Below, piece by piece: positions 11,284-23,403 of a stretch of DNA of 64,000 nucleotides. Below the pieces are notes generated by a model that was not told the origin of the DNA, did no database searches, and saw only the letters and a program-made list of their open reading frames with translations. A program made the translations under genes and the position numbers. The DNA is from Ceratopteris richardii (lineage: Eukaryota > Streptophyta > Polypodiopsida > Polypodiales > Pteridaceae), in contig CM035417.1 in assembly GCA_020310875.1 (NCBI GenBank), positions 87,368,440 through 87,432,439 of the forward strand, in the 5' to 3' direction. The first letter of the stretch is position 1. Every line of letters begins with the position of its first letter.

Positions 11284-13198
11284 ATGGCAGATGGATTTCC
11301 TTCATCAATTGAAAAATTTGATAGAGATAATTACTCAGCTTGGTCATTAAGAATGGAAGCTTATCTCCAAGGTAGAAGTTTATATGGTTATGTGGCTGGA
11401 GATCAAGTTATGCCAAGTTTCAGGAACAAAAGTCAACCAACACAAGAAGAGCAAGAAAGATTGAGCACATAGTGCTCCAAGGATGCACTTGCAAGGTCTT
11501 ATCTCCTCAACTCTATCTCAGATTTTTTGTTGCCTCACGTTAGAAGTTGTAAGACATCTCAGGAAGTGTGGCATGCACTTAAAGCTTTCTTCTCTTCAAG
11601 TACCAAAGCTATAAAGCATGAACTATGGCTGGATTTCACAACTCTCAAGAAGGCTCGCAAACAAAATGTGACTGATTTTGTCACAAAGCTCAAGGACATA
11701 GCAGATCAGTTGGGAAGCATTGGAGAGGTAATAGATGAAAAGCAAATTGTAAGGCAGGTCATCAATGGCTTGAAAATAGATGACAAGTGGGAAGCATTCA
11801 CCACAGCTATGGATTTGTACATGGACATGCATGTACCTGATTTCAATACACTCATTGGACAATTACTTACTCAAGAGGCAAAGCTTATCAAAAATGGAGA
11901 AAGCTCTAAAGGTAATCAATCTTCAGCTTTATACACTGATAAAAGCAAGTCCAAAGATAACAAAGGAAAGGCAAAGAAAGTGGATGATGAAGCAGGTACA
12001 TATCAACCTAACTATGCAGGTAGAGGAAGACATGGCAGAGGTAGAGGAAGAGGAGGTAGACAAGGTAGGGGGAGATCCCAAGACTCCAACCCATGTTCTA
12101 TTTGTGGACTAACTAATCATACAACTAAAAATTGCTTTAGGAATTCGAGGAATCAAAGAGGCAGAGGATACAATAGAGAAAGTTATGGCTATTCAAGAGG
12201 AAGGTTCAACAATTATCATGGCAACTACAACAACTACAATCATTCAAACTATCAAGGAGGCTACAAAGGAAGGAGAGACTTCAATAACTGCACATAAGAC
12301 TCAAACAAAGAGGATTCATTATTAATCATGAACATGGCTATGCCACAAGGTAAATCTGATGAGCATGTTTTCTACATAGATTCAGGTTGTTTAAATCATG
12401 TGGCAGGAAATGTGGCCCTTCTATCAGATTTAGAAGATCCAAGGAATAAGCATGAGGTACAAACAGGAGATGACACAAGACATCTTGTGGAGAAAAATGG
12501 CAATGTCAAAGCACCTGATGGAAACATCAACCTACTCAGTAAGGTACTATATGTCCCTACCATTACAAAGAATTTGATAAGTGTTGGGCAGATAGTAGAG
12601 AAAGGGTTACAAATCAGGTTCACAAAAGCAAGAGCATTTGTTGAAGATCCAAGTCAAGGATTCAGAAGAATTGCAAAAGGGGAAAAGGCAGGTAGATTGT
12701 TCACATTTGAATTACAAGACACTAGAAATATTGCTCTCTTTAATTATGGTAGTCAGACACTCATAGAATTGGAAGTATGGCACAAGAGGTTAGCACATAT
12801 TGGTGAAACGTCATTAAAGCAAATTTGCAGGGACCAAAGTGTACTTGGACTCCCTAATTTGTCAAAACAACATATGATTTATAAGTGTAGTGCATGTCAA
12901 TTTGGAAAGTCTCACATGTTACCATTCATGAAGAAAGGTTATATGCATGGAGATCTCTTGGAGTTGGTTCATACAGATGTATGGGGACCTAGCACGGAAG
13001 CTTCAATATCTGGATCAAGGTATTATGTCTCCTTTATTGATGATTGCAGCAGATGGAGTATCCTATTCTTTGTGAAACACAAAGATGAATTTTTTTCATG
13101 TTTTGAAAGATATTTGGCTCTTGTGGAGAATCAAACAGGTAAATCACTAAAAAGGCTAAGGTGAGATGGAGGGGGAGAATACTTCTCCCATGAGTTTG
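11284..13198 (+). pseudogene. C-I gag-pol, truncated, three in-frame stops
   Basis: Read from the ATG at 11284 (MADGFPSS) the frame stays the same throughout, with TAG at 11470-11472, TAA at 12295-12297 and TGA at 13162-13164. C-II has sense codons at the first two. The Gag region has a UBN2-like copia fold (YSAWSLRMEAYLQG), an Arg/Gly-rich stretch, a canonical CX2CX4HX4C knuckle (CSICGLTNHTTKNC) near 12095 and an Asn/Tyr-rich tail. The protease motif is YIDSGC near 12376. GAG-pre-integrase (VWHKRLAHIG) is at about 12775 and the first integrase Asp (HTDVWGP) at about 12970. RT and RNase H are missing. Confidence 0.92.
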
Positions 13199-13542
13199 AT
13201 CGTAGCTCATGCGTATCTTGGCTGAGCAAGAAGAAGTCTACTATGGCCACTTCTAGTTGTGAGTCTAAGTATAGGGCAACTTTCACAGTGACTATTCAGT
13301 GTGTGTGGCTCATATGCCTTATGGCTAATTTGGGTGTTGTTCAGTCTTCTGCCACCACCATCTTCACTAACACTCAAAGCACATTGGCGATTGCGAGGAA
13401 CCCTGTGTTCCATGCTCGCACTAAGCACATTGAGGTGCATTATCATTATGTCAAGGAGAGGTTCTCTGCTGCAGAGATGAGCTTGGCATATGTTCCCACA
13501 CAGGAGAACATTGCAGACCTTTTCACAAAGGCTCTTTCTTGA
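13199..13542 (+). pseudogene. F2 (a1) RNase H C-terminal fragment
   Basis: Motifs: SWLSKKKSTMATSSCESKYRA, ARTKHIEVHYHYVKE and ENIADLFTKAL, all typical of the copia RNase H end. The frame is open to TGA at 13540-13542. It matches the reverse-strand F2 copy b at 57459-58058. The N-terminal part and all upstream domains are absent. Confidence 0.9.
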
Positions 13543-13669
13543 GAGAAGTTTGAAGCTTTCTGCAAAGCTTTGGGCTTACTTCCTTTTGTGGATTGATTCC
13601 ACATAGCTTGGCACTTCCTTATACATGAGGGCCAGCTCCTTGTTCACTGCATCACTCCCAGGGGGGATT

Positions 13670-13898
13670 TGTTGATATATTTAGGTAGTGATGTGTGAAC
13701 ACACTAGGACTCCCGGGGCACCTTTTTCCCTCTTTAGGAGGTTTTTTTTCCCCTGCTTGTATATACACATATAACCCTAACGGGTTACTTATCTTTGTAC
13801 ATTCTAGTGGTAATACATTCAGTATTGTGTGTTGTGCTCCAAGCTTTTTCTTCTTCCTTGTGTTTTTCACATGCTTCCATAGATGTCTAACTCCAACA
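13670..13898 (+). repeat. F2 LTR (a1 copy), 229 bp
   Basis: It starts TGTTGATATATTTAGG after a polypurine tract and ends CTCCAACA. It matches the F2 LTRs at 16741-16968 (reverse), 57277-57413 (reverse, truncated) and 62735-62964. Confidence 0.93.
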
Positions 13899-13904
13899 TA
13901 TCTT

Positions 13905-16402
13905 GCAAAGTCAGCATCAATCATTTAGGCATATGTTTTGCCTCCTCTATATAAGTTCTCTAATAAATAAGTGCTTTATGTAAATCTGCATAAGAAATGG
14001 AATGATCTACATCATCATGTGAAACTTGTAAAGGTTGAGAAATCAACTCATTTGGACCAACACTAGACTATCTACAAATAACATCATGGCTAAACAAAAT
14101 GTGTTTGTTTTTGGGATTATATACATGATAGTCTTTGCTTTCATAATTATAACAAAAAAAATACATTTCACTGCTTTATCATCCAATTTCCTACGTTGTT
14201 GTTTATGCACTAATGCATATGTCACACAACCAAAGACATGCAAGTGAGAAACTGATGGCTTGTGACCACACCAAGCCTCATATGGAGTGATACACTACAA
14301 TGCTTTAGTGGGACACCTATTAAGTAAGTATGTTGCATACATAACATCCTCAAGCCAAAAACTATGCGGTAAAGCCCGACTCTTGACCATACACCTCACC
14401 ATCTCCATGAGTGACTTGTTATTCCTTTCAACAACTCCATTCTATTGAGGTGTATATGGCACTATACACTGATGTTTTATCCCACATTCAACCAAAAATG
14501 CATTAAAATTAGAAGACATATATTCACGCCCTTGGTTAGAATGAAGGGTCCCCATTTTACATGCTGATAGATTTTCAACCAAAACTAGAAACTGTTGAAG
14601 CACATAAACACTTTAGACTTTGCTTTCAGTGGATATACCCATGCATGCCTGGAAAAATCATCAATGAAAGTCACGAAATAAAGATAGTTCCCAAAGGAGG
14701 GTGTCTACATAGGACCACAACAAGCTACAATTTCTAAGTAGCTCAAACTAAACCATCTTTTGGCAAGGAGGAACATCGCATTTTGCCCAAAATATAGCCT
14801 TCACAAACATGCTTACAAAGTGCCTCAAGTTTGGGTAGAGAGGACACCATTTCAACTTTTTGCAAGCATAGCAAACTAGCAAAATTCACATGACCAAAGC
14901 ATGCATGCCAAAGCTTTGCATGTGACATAGCCTGAGAGTCATGTACTCCACATGTTGAATCATTCACATATTTTTCATAGTCTATGAGTTGAGCTTATAC
15001 AACCCATGACATAAAATGCCAAAAGCAATAATGACATCAGCATTTGATAGATCATGAAGTACATATCTGTTATCAACAAATTTCACAACCAAGCCGATCT
15101 TGGTTAATGCTGAAACTGATAACAGATTTTTCTTGATCCTTGGCACAAATAAAGCATTCAACAATGTAAAACAACTGCCATCAGTAGTAATTAGAATGAT
15201 ATTACCAACTCCCATGATAGGATAAGAGGAGTTGTTGGCGCATGTGACAGTATTCCCTATGGGGGTAGGCTCAAGTGAAGTGAAGAAAATGCACTGCGAG
15301 TTAACATGTTTGGTTGCCACTATCAAAGTACCTAACATTTGAGATTACTGTAGACATACATTGTTCATGAGAAGATGGGTCATAATTGCAAATAGTAGTA
15401 AATACCCATTCTTCATTCTGCACAAAATTTGCATACTCTGATTTGCATGTAGAGGCTTCTACAACAACCATTCCAGCCTCTTTTTTCTTTGCCTCTTTTG
15501 CAACTAGTTTTGGACAACTCTTTATGACATGGTTATTACCTTTGCAGTGTTTGCAAAACAATTTTTGCTTTTTTGTTTTCTTCTCATCTTAGTCATCCTT
15601 CTTTGATAGTGTAGAATTAGTAGATTTCTGCTTACTAGTAGATGAGATCCATTTACCTTTGCCCTTCTAACTAGCCAAGAAAGCTTGATCTGCAATATGC
15701 ATAATGGACCTATTCTACCTAGATTGATCTTCCTGCAAAAGGACAAAGACTAACTCCTCAAATGTGACGGCATTTGGATTGCCTTTCATCATCAATCAAA
15801 GAGTAGAAGTGAAACTCAAATATGGATCTCGAAGACCATTCAGAATAGTCTACACAAGTGAATTGTCAAGCAAGACTTCATAAGTAGAAATCAACTACTC
15901 CTTCAAATCTTTGATCTTTGTCAAAAACTATCCATGGAATCTCCTTCATTCATGTGCCCACTCTCCAACTATTTTAGGAGGTAAGCAACAAGAGCCTCAT
16001 TCATTGCATAGTATAAAGCAGTAAGTGTATCCCAAGCATCCTTTGCTATTGTGCAGGAGCGAATGTGAGAAATAATGGCATGTTTGACAGACAAGGCTAT
16101 CAATGCATGTTCGTAAGCATCTTTGCCATCCCAAAAAAGTTGCTCTACAGTAGGTGCAACAAGAACTGCAACATGAACATGAACATGAAGAATATCATCA
16201 TCTTCAATGCCATCTGCATTAGCTTTAGTAATTGTATTTGCAGGTGTAATAAGATGTTTTTCAACACCCTGCAGAATCTTCCACAGTCCTTTGCAACCAA
16301 TACATGACGCATCAGACAAGCCCATAATGGGTAATCGGTACCATCCAGCTTATCCTTAACAGCCAACATATAAAATACATCATTGGTTTCCGCCATGGCC
16401 AC
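13905..16402 (-). pseudogene. F2 (a2) gag-pol, degenerate
   Basis: Several stops and frameshifts divide it. Recognisable pieces in order from 16402 downward: Gag start (VFYMLAVKDKLDGTDYPLW), which changes frame within ~70 codons; Gag core (APTVEQLFWDGKDA..HALIALSVK); zinc knuckle FCKHCKGNNHVIKSC near 15550; protease flank RYFDSGN near 15320; the PR C-terminal half (SSYPIMGVGNI, IKKNLLSVSAL) at about 15000-15240; GAG-pre-integrase (LWHACFGHVNFASL) near 14900; integrase remnants to about 14050 (HVFGCVTYALVH). Copy b at 57459-61545 gives a better-preserved version of the same order. Confidence 0.88.
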
Positions 16403-16726
16403 TCATTAAAATACTCTGATGAAAAAAAATGATTGTATCTCAAAAACTTGAACATAATTACCTTATTGAGTTCTGCTAAACCTATAGCAAACTTTGAGGA
16501 GCTCATACCGGCAAACCAAAAACTATATATATATCTTTGGCACAAAAAGATGAAATTGCCTAAGGCACTACGATAGTGTGTTTAGAGGCCCAAGCCAAAA
16601 TGAGCTCATATTGCGATTTTGACACTACAGAGCGAAGACGTTTTGAACTCTTAATTCCTTGAGTATGCTTACCAATTTTTGTGCAATTCTAGGACTCGAA
16701 CGATGTCCTGGTTGGAGCGATGACCT

Positions 16727-16738
16727 GCTCCGATACCA
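16727..16738 (-). promoter_or_regulatory. F2 (a2) primer binding site, one mismatch
   Basis: On the minus strand it reads TGGTATCGGAGC, one base away from the tRNA-Met site TGGTATCAGAGC of the F2 copy at 62967. It lies two bases inside the LTR. Confidence 0.85.
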
Positions 16739-16740
16739 AT

Positions 16741-16968
16741 TGTTGGAGTTTGAGGTCTTCGGAAGCATGTGAGCAATACAATGAAGAAGAAGAAGCTTGG
16801 AGCACAACACACAATACTGAATGTATTACCAAGAGAATGTACAAAGATAAGTTTCCCATTAGGGTTATAGGCATATATACAACTGGGGAAAAAACCTCCT
16901 AAAGAGGGAAAAAAGTACCTTGGCATTCGTAGTGTGTTCACACACATCGCTACCTAAATATATCAACA
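16741..16968 (-). repeat. F2 (a2) 5' LTR, 228 bp
   Basis: On the minus strand it runs TGTTGATATATTTAGG ... CTCCAACA. The 18 bp between it and the C-II LTR (ATAGATTGAGGCAAAGAA) end in the C-II target duplication AAGAA. Confidence 0.9.
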
Positions 16969-16986
16969 ATAGATTGAGGCAAAGAA

Positions 16987-18252
16987 TGTTGGAGCAAGTC
17001 TATGACAAGCCTAAGTATTGGCTTGAGTCCCACAAAGTCATAGAAGAAGCCTTAAAATACAGACTATGTAAAGTTCACTTGTGAACTACCTCTTGTAACT
17101 TTTGAAGACTTTACTTAATGTAGAAGTGAAAGAATCTTAAGTGGTTGAGTCCACTTGATCAAAAAGGGAAAGAAGAGCCACGAATTTGTGATTTGTGGTA
17201 GGTAGAGAATCAAATCAATCACTAATTGATTGGAGAGTGATTGAGGGAAGTTAGCCTCCCAAGCTCAACTATAAATAGATGGCAACTTTAGTCATGGTTA
17301 GAGAGACCTATGTGAAGACCTCCAAGAGCTGAGCTTCATGCCATATCAAGGTGTGATTCCAAGGCACACATATGTATCAGTAAGTCCATTGTATTGTACA
17401 AGCAATGTACTTTCATTTTCATGATCATTTGAGTTCATATTTCCATGTTCTTGTGAAGTGAACTACTCATTGCCATATCTCTCAGTTTTCTTAGTCAGAT
17501 TGTAGAGATGGTTTCTCTGAGCTTGGTGCCTCCTTTTCAGTGATTTAACTTGGTAAAGTTAGCTCTATAAGTCTCCTATATGCTCACCAATTTTCATGTC
17601 ATTTGCATGTTTCAATCTTCAGTTATGTTCAGTTGAAGTCAACAGTGTCTGTTCATTTTCACTTCTCTGTCAGGTACCCGAATTTTTTACTCATCTTGTC
17701 AGAGCTTTTTCTCAGTGTGTACTTACCCAAATTCAATGATTTTAAGCTTATTGGATGCAGCATACTTTCTAGTATACGCATACATAATCATTCGATTCTT
17801 AAATCTGAAGTTATGTTCATTTTTCTGCTCACTTGTCTCATTACTGTAGCAGCCCGTGAAAATCGGGATGATGTCATCACTTGTTAAACATCTTTCTCAG
17901 TGTGTGGTTCATTATTTTTGATGAAATTACTCTTGAAAGTTATCTCTTTAAGTTAACTAGACTTCCCTAAGAGGAATTAAGCTAATTGCTGCTGTGCTCA
18001 GAGAATTATGCAAAACAATGGACAAGTGTATGAACCAAAATAGCAAGTTCTTCACCTCTGAGCTAACTCCAACTTATCTATTTTGATCTATCTTTTTGAG
18101 AGTGATCTTCCAAGGTACATAGGATGTCTAATACATCCATTGGCAAGTTAAAAGGGCCCACCATATACTCCTGGAGTTCATTTGGCTAGTGTAGATCAAG
18201 GATTTTGCAACACCTCTTCATCTTCAAGCACATACCTATCCATCTCTTCACA
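16987..18252 (+). repeat. C-II 5' LTR
   Basis: It runs TGTTGGAGCAAGTC ... CTCTTCACA, 1,266 bp, with TATAAATA at 17270-17277. AAGAA lies on both sides (16982-16986 and 18253-18257). Confidence 0.9.
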
Positions 18253-18517
18253 AAGAAGAATGATCTTCTTCTACTTCTATTACATAAAGAGAATATAGAA
18301 GAATGACCCTATTAAATAATAAAGCCAATATAATATACAAAGAACAATACATAAAGAAAATCGTAATTTCCACAAATGAGTGAGTTGGCAAGAAACAAAG
18401 GTACCATCACTCTCAGCAGATAGATCTAGTAAGCCTCACTAAAAAGCATCCGTGACATATATCGATGTAACCACTATACATGTCAAAGAGATAAAAAAGG
18501 TAGTATGTGTCATCCTT
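18253..18517. repeat. Displaced copy of the C-II 3' flank (F3 LTR fragment)
   Basis: These 265 bp match 55016-55283 beyond the C-II 3' LTR, with a few substitutions and small indels. From 18261 the sequence is the 3' end of the reverse-strand F3 LTR. It ends at a GATC shared with the LTR tail. There is no gene here. Confidence 0.88.
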
Positions 18518-18685
18518 GATCTATCTTTTTGAGAGTGATCTTCCAAGGTACATAGGGTGTCTAATACATCCATTGGCAAGCTAAAAGGGCCCACCATATA
18601 CTCCTAGAGTTCAATTGGCTGGTGTAGATCAAGGATTTTGCATCACCTCTTCATCTTCAAGCACATACCTATCCATCTCTTCATA
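18518..18685 (+). repeat. Second copy of the C-II LTR tail
   Basis: 168 bp duplicating 18085-18252 (GATCTATCTTTTTGAGAG ... CTCTTCATA). It sits directly before the primer site, so it provides the U5-like end next to the internal region. Confidence 0.9.
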
Positions 18686-18686
18686 G

Positions 18687-18698
18687 TGGTATCAAAGC
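18687..18698 (+). promoter_or_regulatory. C-II primer binding site, one mismatch
   Basis: TGGTATCAAAGC differs by one base from the C-I site TGGTATCAGAGC. Confidence 0.88.
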
Positions 18699-18711
18699 AA
18701 GGTTGGACAAC

Positions 18712-21700
18712 ATGGCAGATGGATTTCCTTCATCAATTGACAAATTGGACAGAGGTAACTACTCAGCTTGGTCATTAAGAATGGAAGCTTATCTCCAAGG
18801 TAGAAGTTTATATGGTTATGTGGCTGGAGATGAAGTTATGTCAAGTTTCAGGAACAAAAGTCAACCAACACAAGAAGAGCAAGAAAGATTGAGCACATGG
18901 TGCTCCAAGGATGCACTTGCAAGGTCTTATCTCGTCAAATCTATCTCAGATTTTTTGTTGCCTCACATTAGAAGTTGTAAGACATCTCAGGAAGTGTGGG
19001 ATGCACTTGAAGCTTTCTTCTCTTCAAGTACCAAAGCTAGAAAGCATCAACTATGGCTGGATTTTAAAACTCTCAAGAAGGCTCCCAAACAAAATGTGAC
19101 TGATTTTGTCACAAAGCTCAAGGATATAGCGGATCAGTTGGGAAGCATTGGAGAAGTAATAGATGAAGAGAAAGTTGTAAGGCAGGTCATCAATGGCTTG
19201 AAGGTAGATGACAAGTGGGAAGCATTCACCACAGCTATGGATTTGTATATGGACATGCATGTACCTGATTTCAATACACTCATTGGAAAACTACTTACTC
19301 AAGAGGCAAAGCTTATCAAAAATGGAGAAAGCTTTAAAGGTAATCAATCTTCAGCTTTATACACTGATAAAAGCAAGTCCAAAGATAACAAAGGAAAGGC
19401 AAAGAAAGTGGATGATGAAGCATGTACATATCAAGCTAACTATGCAGGTAGAGGAACACATGGCAGAGGTAGAGGAAGAGGAGGTAGACAAGGCAGGGGG
19501 AGATCCCAAGACTCCAACTCATGTTCTATTTGTGGATTAACTAATCATACAATTGAAAATTGCTTTAGGAATTCCAAGAATCAAAGAGGCAGAGGATACA
19601 ATAGAGGAAGTTATGGCTACTCAAGAGGAAGGTTCAACAATTATCATGGCAACTGCAACAACTACAATCATTCAAACTATCAAGGACGCTACAAAGGAAG
19701 GAGAGACTTCAATAACTACACAGAAGACTCAAACAAAGAGGATTCATTATTGATCATGAACATGGTTATGCCACAAGGTAAATCTGATGAGCATGTTTTC
19801 TACATAGATTCAGGTTGTTCAAATCATGTGGCAGGAAATGTGGCACTCATATCAGATTTAGAAGATCCAAGGAATAAGCATGAGGTACAAACAAGAGATG
19901 ACACAAAACATCCTGTGGAGAAAATAGGCAATGTCAAAGCACCTGATGGAAACATCAACCTACTCAGTAAGGTACTCTATGTCCCTACCATTACAAAGAA
20001 TTTGATAAGTGTTGGGCAGATAGTAGAGAAAGGGTTGCAAGTCAGGTTCACAAAAGGAGGAGCATTTGTTGAAAATCCAAGTCAAGGATTCAGAAGGATT
20101 GCAAAAGGTGAAAAGACAGGTAGATTGTTGCAAGGTGAAAAGACAGGTAGATTGTTCACATTTGAATTACAAGACACTAGAAACATTGCTCTCTTTAATT
20201 ATGGTAGTCAGACACTCACAGAATTGAAAGTATGGCACAAAAGGTTAGCACATATTGGTGAAAGGTCATTAAAGCAAATATGCAGGGACCAAAGTGTACT
20301 TGGAATCTCTAATTTGTCAAAACAACATATGATTTATAAGTGTAGTGCATGTCAATTTGGAAAGTCTCACAGGTTACCATTCATGTTCAAGAAAGGTTAT
20401 ATACATGGAGATCTCTTGGAGTTGGTTCATACAGATGTATGGGGACCTAGCAAGGAAGCTTCAATATTTGGATCAAGGTATTATGTCTCCTTTATTGATG
20501 ATTGCAGCAGATGGACTATCCTATTCTTTATGAAACACAAAGATGAAGTTTTTTCATGTTTCAAAAGATATTTGGCTCTTGTGGAGAATCAAACAGGTAA
20601 ATCACTAAAAAGGCTAAGGTGAGATGGAGGGGGAGAATACTTCTCCCATGAGTTTGATTCTTTTCTTCAAGAAAGAGGAATCAAAAGAGAGGTAACTACG
20701 AGGTACACTCCTGAGCAAAATGGAGTGGCAGAAAGGAGGAATAGGACAATTGTTGAAGCTGCAAGGTCCATGTTAAATGAAAAGCATTTACCTAATTATC
20801 TATGGGCTGAGGTTGTATCTATAGCCACTTACTTGATTAACAGGTTGCCTTCAAAATCTTTTGATGGGATGACTCCATATGAGGCTTGGAATGGAAGAAG
20901 ACCAAGCTTAGATCATTGTAAAATTTTTGGATGTATTGCTTTTGCTCATGTTCCTTCACAGATTAGAGGCAAGATGGATCCAAAGGCAGAAAGGTGTGTA
21001 TTTATTGGATATGACAACAATCAAAAGGGCTACAGGTTATACAACCCTACCAACAAAGGATTCTGGGTAAGAAGAGATGTAGTTTTTGATGAAAACAATT
21101 CATGGTATGACGATTCATGTAGGAAGGTCAATTCACCATATGATCTTGAAGAAGATTTTCCAAAGCTTGGTAGAGAACAACCGAAGATTGAAGAACAAGA
21201 CACCTCAGAGGATGATGAAGAATCTCAGATGGAAAAGATCAAAGCATGGAAGTCTAAAGGTAAAGCAAAATTGCAGTAACTTGGACATGAGGCAGAATCA
21301 TCACATCATGGCCTAAGAAGATCTATGAGGGAAAAGAAAAAACCAGAAAGGTATGGGTTTGACACCTCATTAGTAACTAAACAGTCTATCTACATAGCAT
21401 AGGACATAAACCAAGAGAAGCCATCATCCTTTGAAGAGGCCAAAGCAAAATCAGAATGGAAGCATGCAATGAAGGAAGAGATTGAAGCACTTGAGGAAAA
21501 CAACACTTGGGATTTGGTGCCCAAGACTTCATCCATGAAGGTAATAGGCTCAAGATGGGTCTCTAAACTCAAGAAGAATTTTGATGGTTCCATTAACAGG
21601 TATAAGGGAAGGCTTGTAGCAAAAGGCTTTGCACAAACTCAGGGAATTGATTATGAGGAGACCTTCTCTCCTGTGGCAAAGATGCCTACTATTAGGGTTT

Positions 21701-22422
21701 TGTTTAGTATTGCCTCTTCCAAGAATTGGAAGATACTTCAACTAGATGTAAACAATGCATTCTTGAATGGTTGGATAACAGAAGAGGTATATATGGCACA
21801 ACCACCTGGTTTTGAGAATCAAGTTTATCCTGATTATGCGTGTAAACTTAACAAAGCATTGTATGGTCTCAAGCAAGCCCCAAGAGCTTGGAATTTCAGA
21901 CTTGTTTCATTCTTGCAGGACAAAGGCTTTCAACCAAGCAAGGCAGATCCTTCACTCTTTATAAAAAAGAGTAATTCTGAGATCATCTACCTATGTGTAT
22001 ATGTAGATGATATTATATTGACAGGAAATGATGCCGATGGTATGAAGAAGATCAAAGATCAGATGAGAGAAGAGTTCAAGATAAGTGATTTGGGTTCACT
22101 TACCTACTTCCTAGGTTTGGAAGTTGTCTACAAAGATCATGGTTTGTTTCTCACTCAAAGAGAGTACATTAAGGACATGTTGGCAAAATTCAAGATGCAA
22201 GATTGTAAGATTGCAGGTACTCCAATGGAGTTCAATCACAAATTGAGCTCACATGAAGGTGAACTCATAGAGGACATCACATCATATCAAAGTCTAGTGG
22301 GTAGTCTCAACTATGCCACATTGACAAGAGTAGATATATGTTATAGTGTGAGTGTGCTAAGTCAATTTATGCACACACCAAGGAAACCACATATGGATGC
22401 TGCCAAAAGGATTCTCAAGTAT
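18712..22422 (+). pseudogene. C-II gag-pol, 5' segment (three stops, split by G2)
   Basis: The ATG at 18712 gives MADGFPSSIDKLDRG. The same frame runs to 22422 with TGA at 20620-20622, TAA at 21277-21279 and TAG at 21400-21402. Domains: Gag with knuckle CSICGLTNHTIENC near 19524; protease YIDSGCSNH (Asp at 19807-19809); GAG-pre-integrase near 20230; integrase core with HTDVWGP near 20430, DGGGEYFS near 20623 and the Glu helix GVAERRNRTI near 20743; RT from about 21490 (WVSKLKKNFDGSI) with YVDDIILTG near 22003. A 27-bp direct duplication at about 20106-20159 repeats GEKTGRLL/F, which C-I has only once. Translation stops being copia at codon Tyr 22420-22422, where the G2 LTR begins. Confidence 0.93.
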
Positions 22423-23016
22423 TGTTGGCATACAAAGCAACAGAGGAGTCATGCACAATACGGCAACAAGGCCAAATCATTTTTGTCCATGAACTATTTA
22501 CAACTCAAGTGATTTTAATCACTACACAAACATTGTAAATCCCGTTTTTGGTAGATTAGACTCCATTTTGTGCAAGCCGAGGAGTCCTCGAGCTTGAGGA
22601 GTATTAGAACTAGCTACATATCAATTTTCATAATTTTTAGACTCTGTTTGAGCCCTCAAATAGGCTCTAGAACCTAATTTTTAACTAGGCCGGACACTAG
22701 GTCTGGACAAGACCAAAGCTAGTTAGAAAACTATAAAAAGAGCTAGAGAGCTCATTTTGGGGGTTAGATTGTTTGTGAATTGAGCTTATGTAAGAGACTT
22801 TTTGACTAATGCAAAGAACTCCATTGTTCCTCTCCTTGTTCTTGCCTTGTGTGCGCGTGTGTGTGTATGTGTGTGCATGCTTGTGTGCTTCTCACTCACA
22901 CACTTGTGCCTTCACTTGCTCATAGTCTTCATACTAGTACTCACGTCTCCACGGATTGACAATTATGAGGTGAATCTTCTCACGTTGGTACTCACCATTG
23001 TGCTAGAGTGACACCA
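22423..23016 (+). repeat. G2 5' LTR, 594 bp
   Basis: It runs TGTTGGCATACAAAG ... GTGACACCA. It holds the CGAGGAGTCCTCG hairpin (22578-22590), TATAAAA (22732-22738) and a GT microsatellite near 22855. By eye it differs from the 3' copy at about two positions over 527 bp. Confidence 0.94.
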
Positions 23017-23020
23017 AATT

Positions 23021-23038
23021 TGGCGCCGTTGCCGGGGA
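23021..23038 (+). promoter_or_regulatory. G2 primer binding site, tRNA-Asp
   Basis: TGGCGCCGTTGCCGGGGA is complementary to the 3' end of plant tRNA-Asp (...TCCCCGGCAACGGCGCCA). It lies 4 bp after the LTR. Confidence 0.95.
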
Positions 23039-23403
23039 GAGAGCTTCGAGGACGAGCGTGTGATGGTAAGACGTCGAGTTGAGACATTGGAGTTATAGGT
23101 AATATCCTTCCTTCTCTTTATTTTTCTTCATTTTTTCCTTACTTTTGCATCACCATCATCACCATCATCATCCCCACCATCTCCCACCTCCATCTCCATC
23201 TCCGCAAAAATTTCAGTTTTTTGGTCATATTACACTCCCCACCTCATTTCCCTCATTTCATTGTGAGAGAGAGCGAGAGAGAGCTTGCATGATATCTGTT
23301 TTTGGCGTGTTTTTGAGCTTTTGTTGCAGGAACTAGCTGTACCACCTTCTCCAGTAGTGTGCGCAGGTACGACAGTCTCTGCACAGGTCCCGGGACGATG
23401 ACC

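Larger units (their letters stand above)
9985..13198 (+). mobile_element. Ty1/copia element C-I, 5' part
   Basis: It has a 5' LTR, a tRNA-Met primer site, gag, protease, GAG-pre-integrase and the start of the integrase core. It breaks off at about 13198 after the residues HEFD, where F2 copia sequence begins. The left flank is ACATG inside the satellite array. No matching right end was found, so the target duplication cannot be confirmed. It is closely related to C-II. Confidence 0.9.
13199..13898 (+). mobile_element. Copia F2 fragment a1: RNase H end, 3' UTR and 3' LTR
   Basis: This plus-strand 3' end of a second copia family is joined to C-I in mid-RNase H at about 13199. It carries the last ~115 codons of pol, a CCCAGGGGGGATTT polypurine tract and a complete short LTR ending exactly in CTCCAACA. 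The LTR terminus abuts reverse-strand F2 sequence, as if a1 had inserted into a2 in the opposite direction and its 5' part was then deleted together with C-I sequence. Confidence 0.85.
13899..16968 (-). mobile_element. Copia F2 fragment a2, reverse strand: 5' LTR to integrase end
   Basis: Read on the minus strand it has the LTR (16968 to 16741), the primer site, gag, protease, GAG-pre-integrase and a decayed integrase. It stops at about 13899 where the a1 LTR begins. RT, RNase H and the 3' LTR are missing. Confidence 0.88.

Noticed and set aside
22802..23011. Short ORFs across gypsy LTRs (for example ARVCVCVCM peptides)
   Set aside because: They come from the GT microsatellite in every LTR and lie over the transcription start region.
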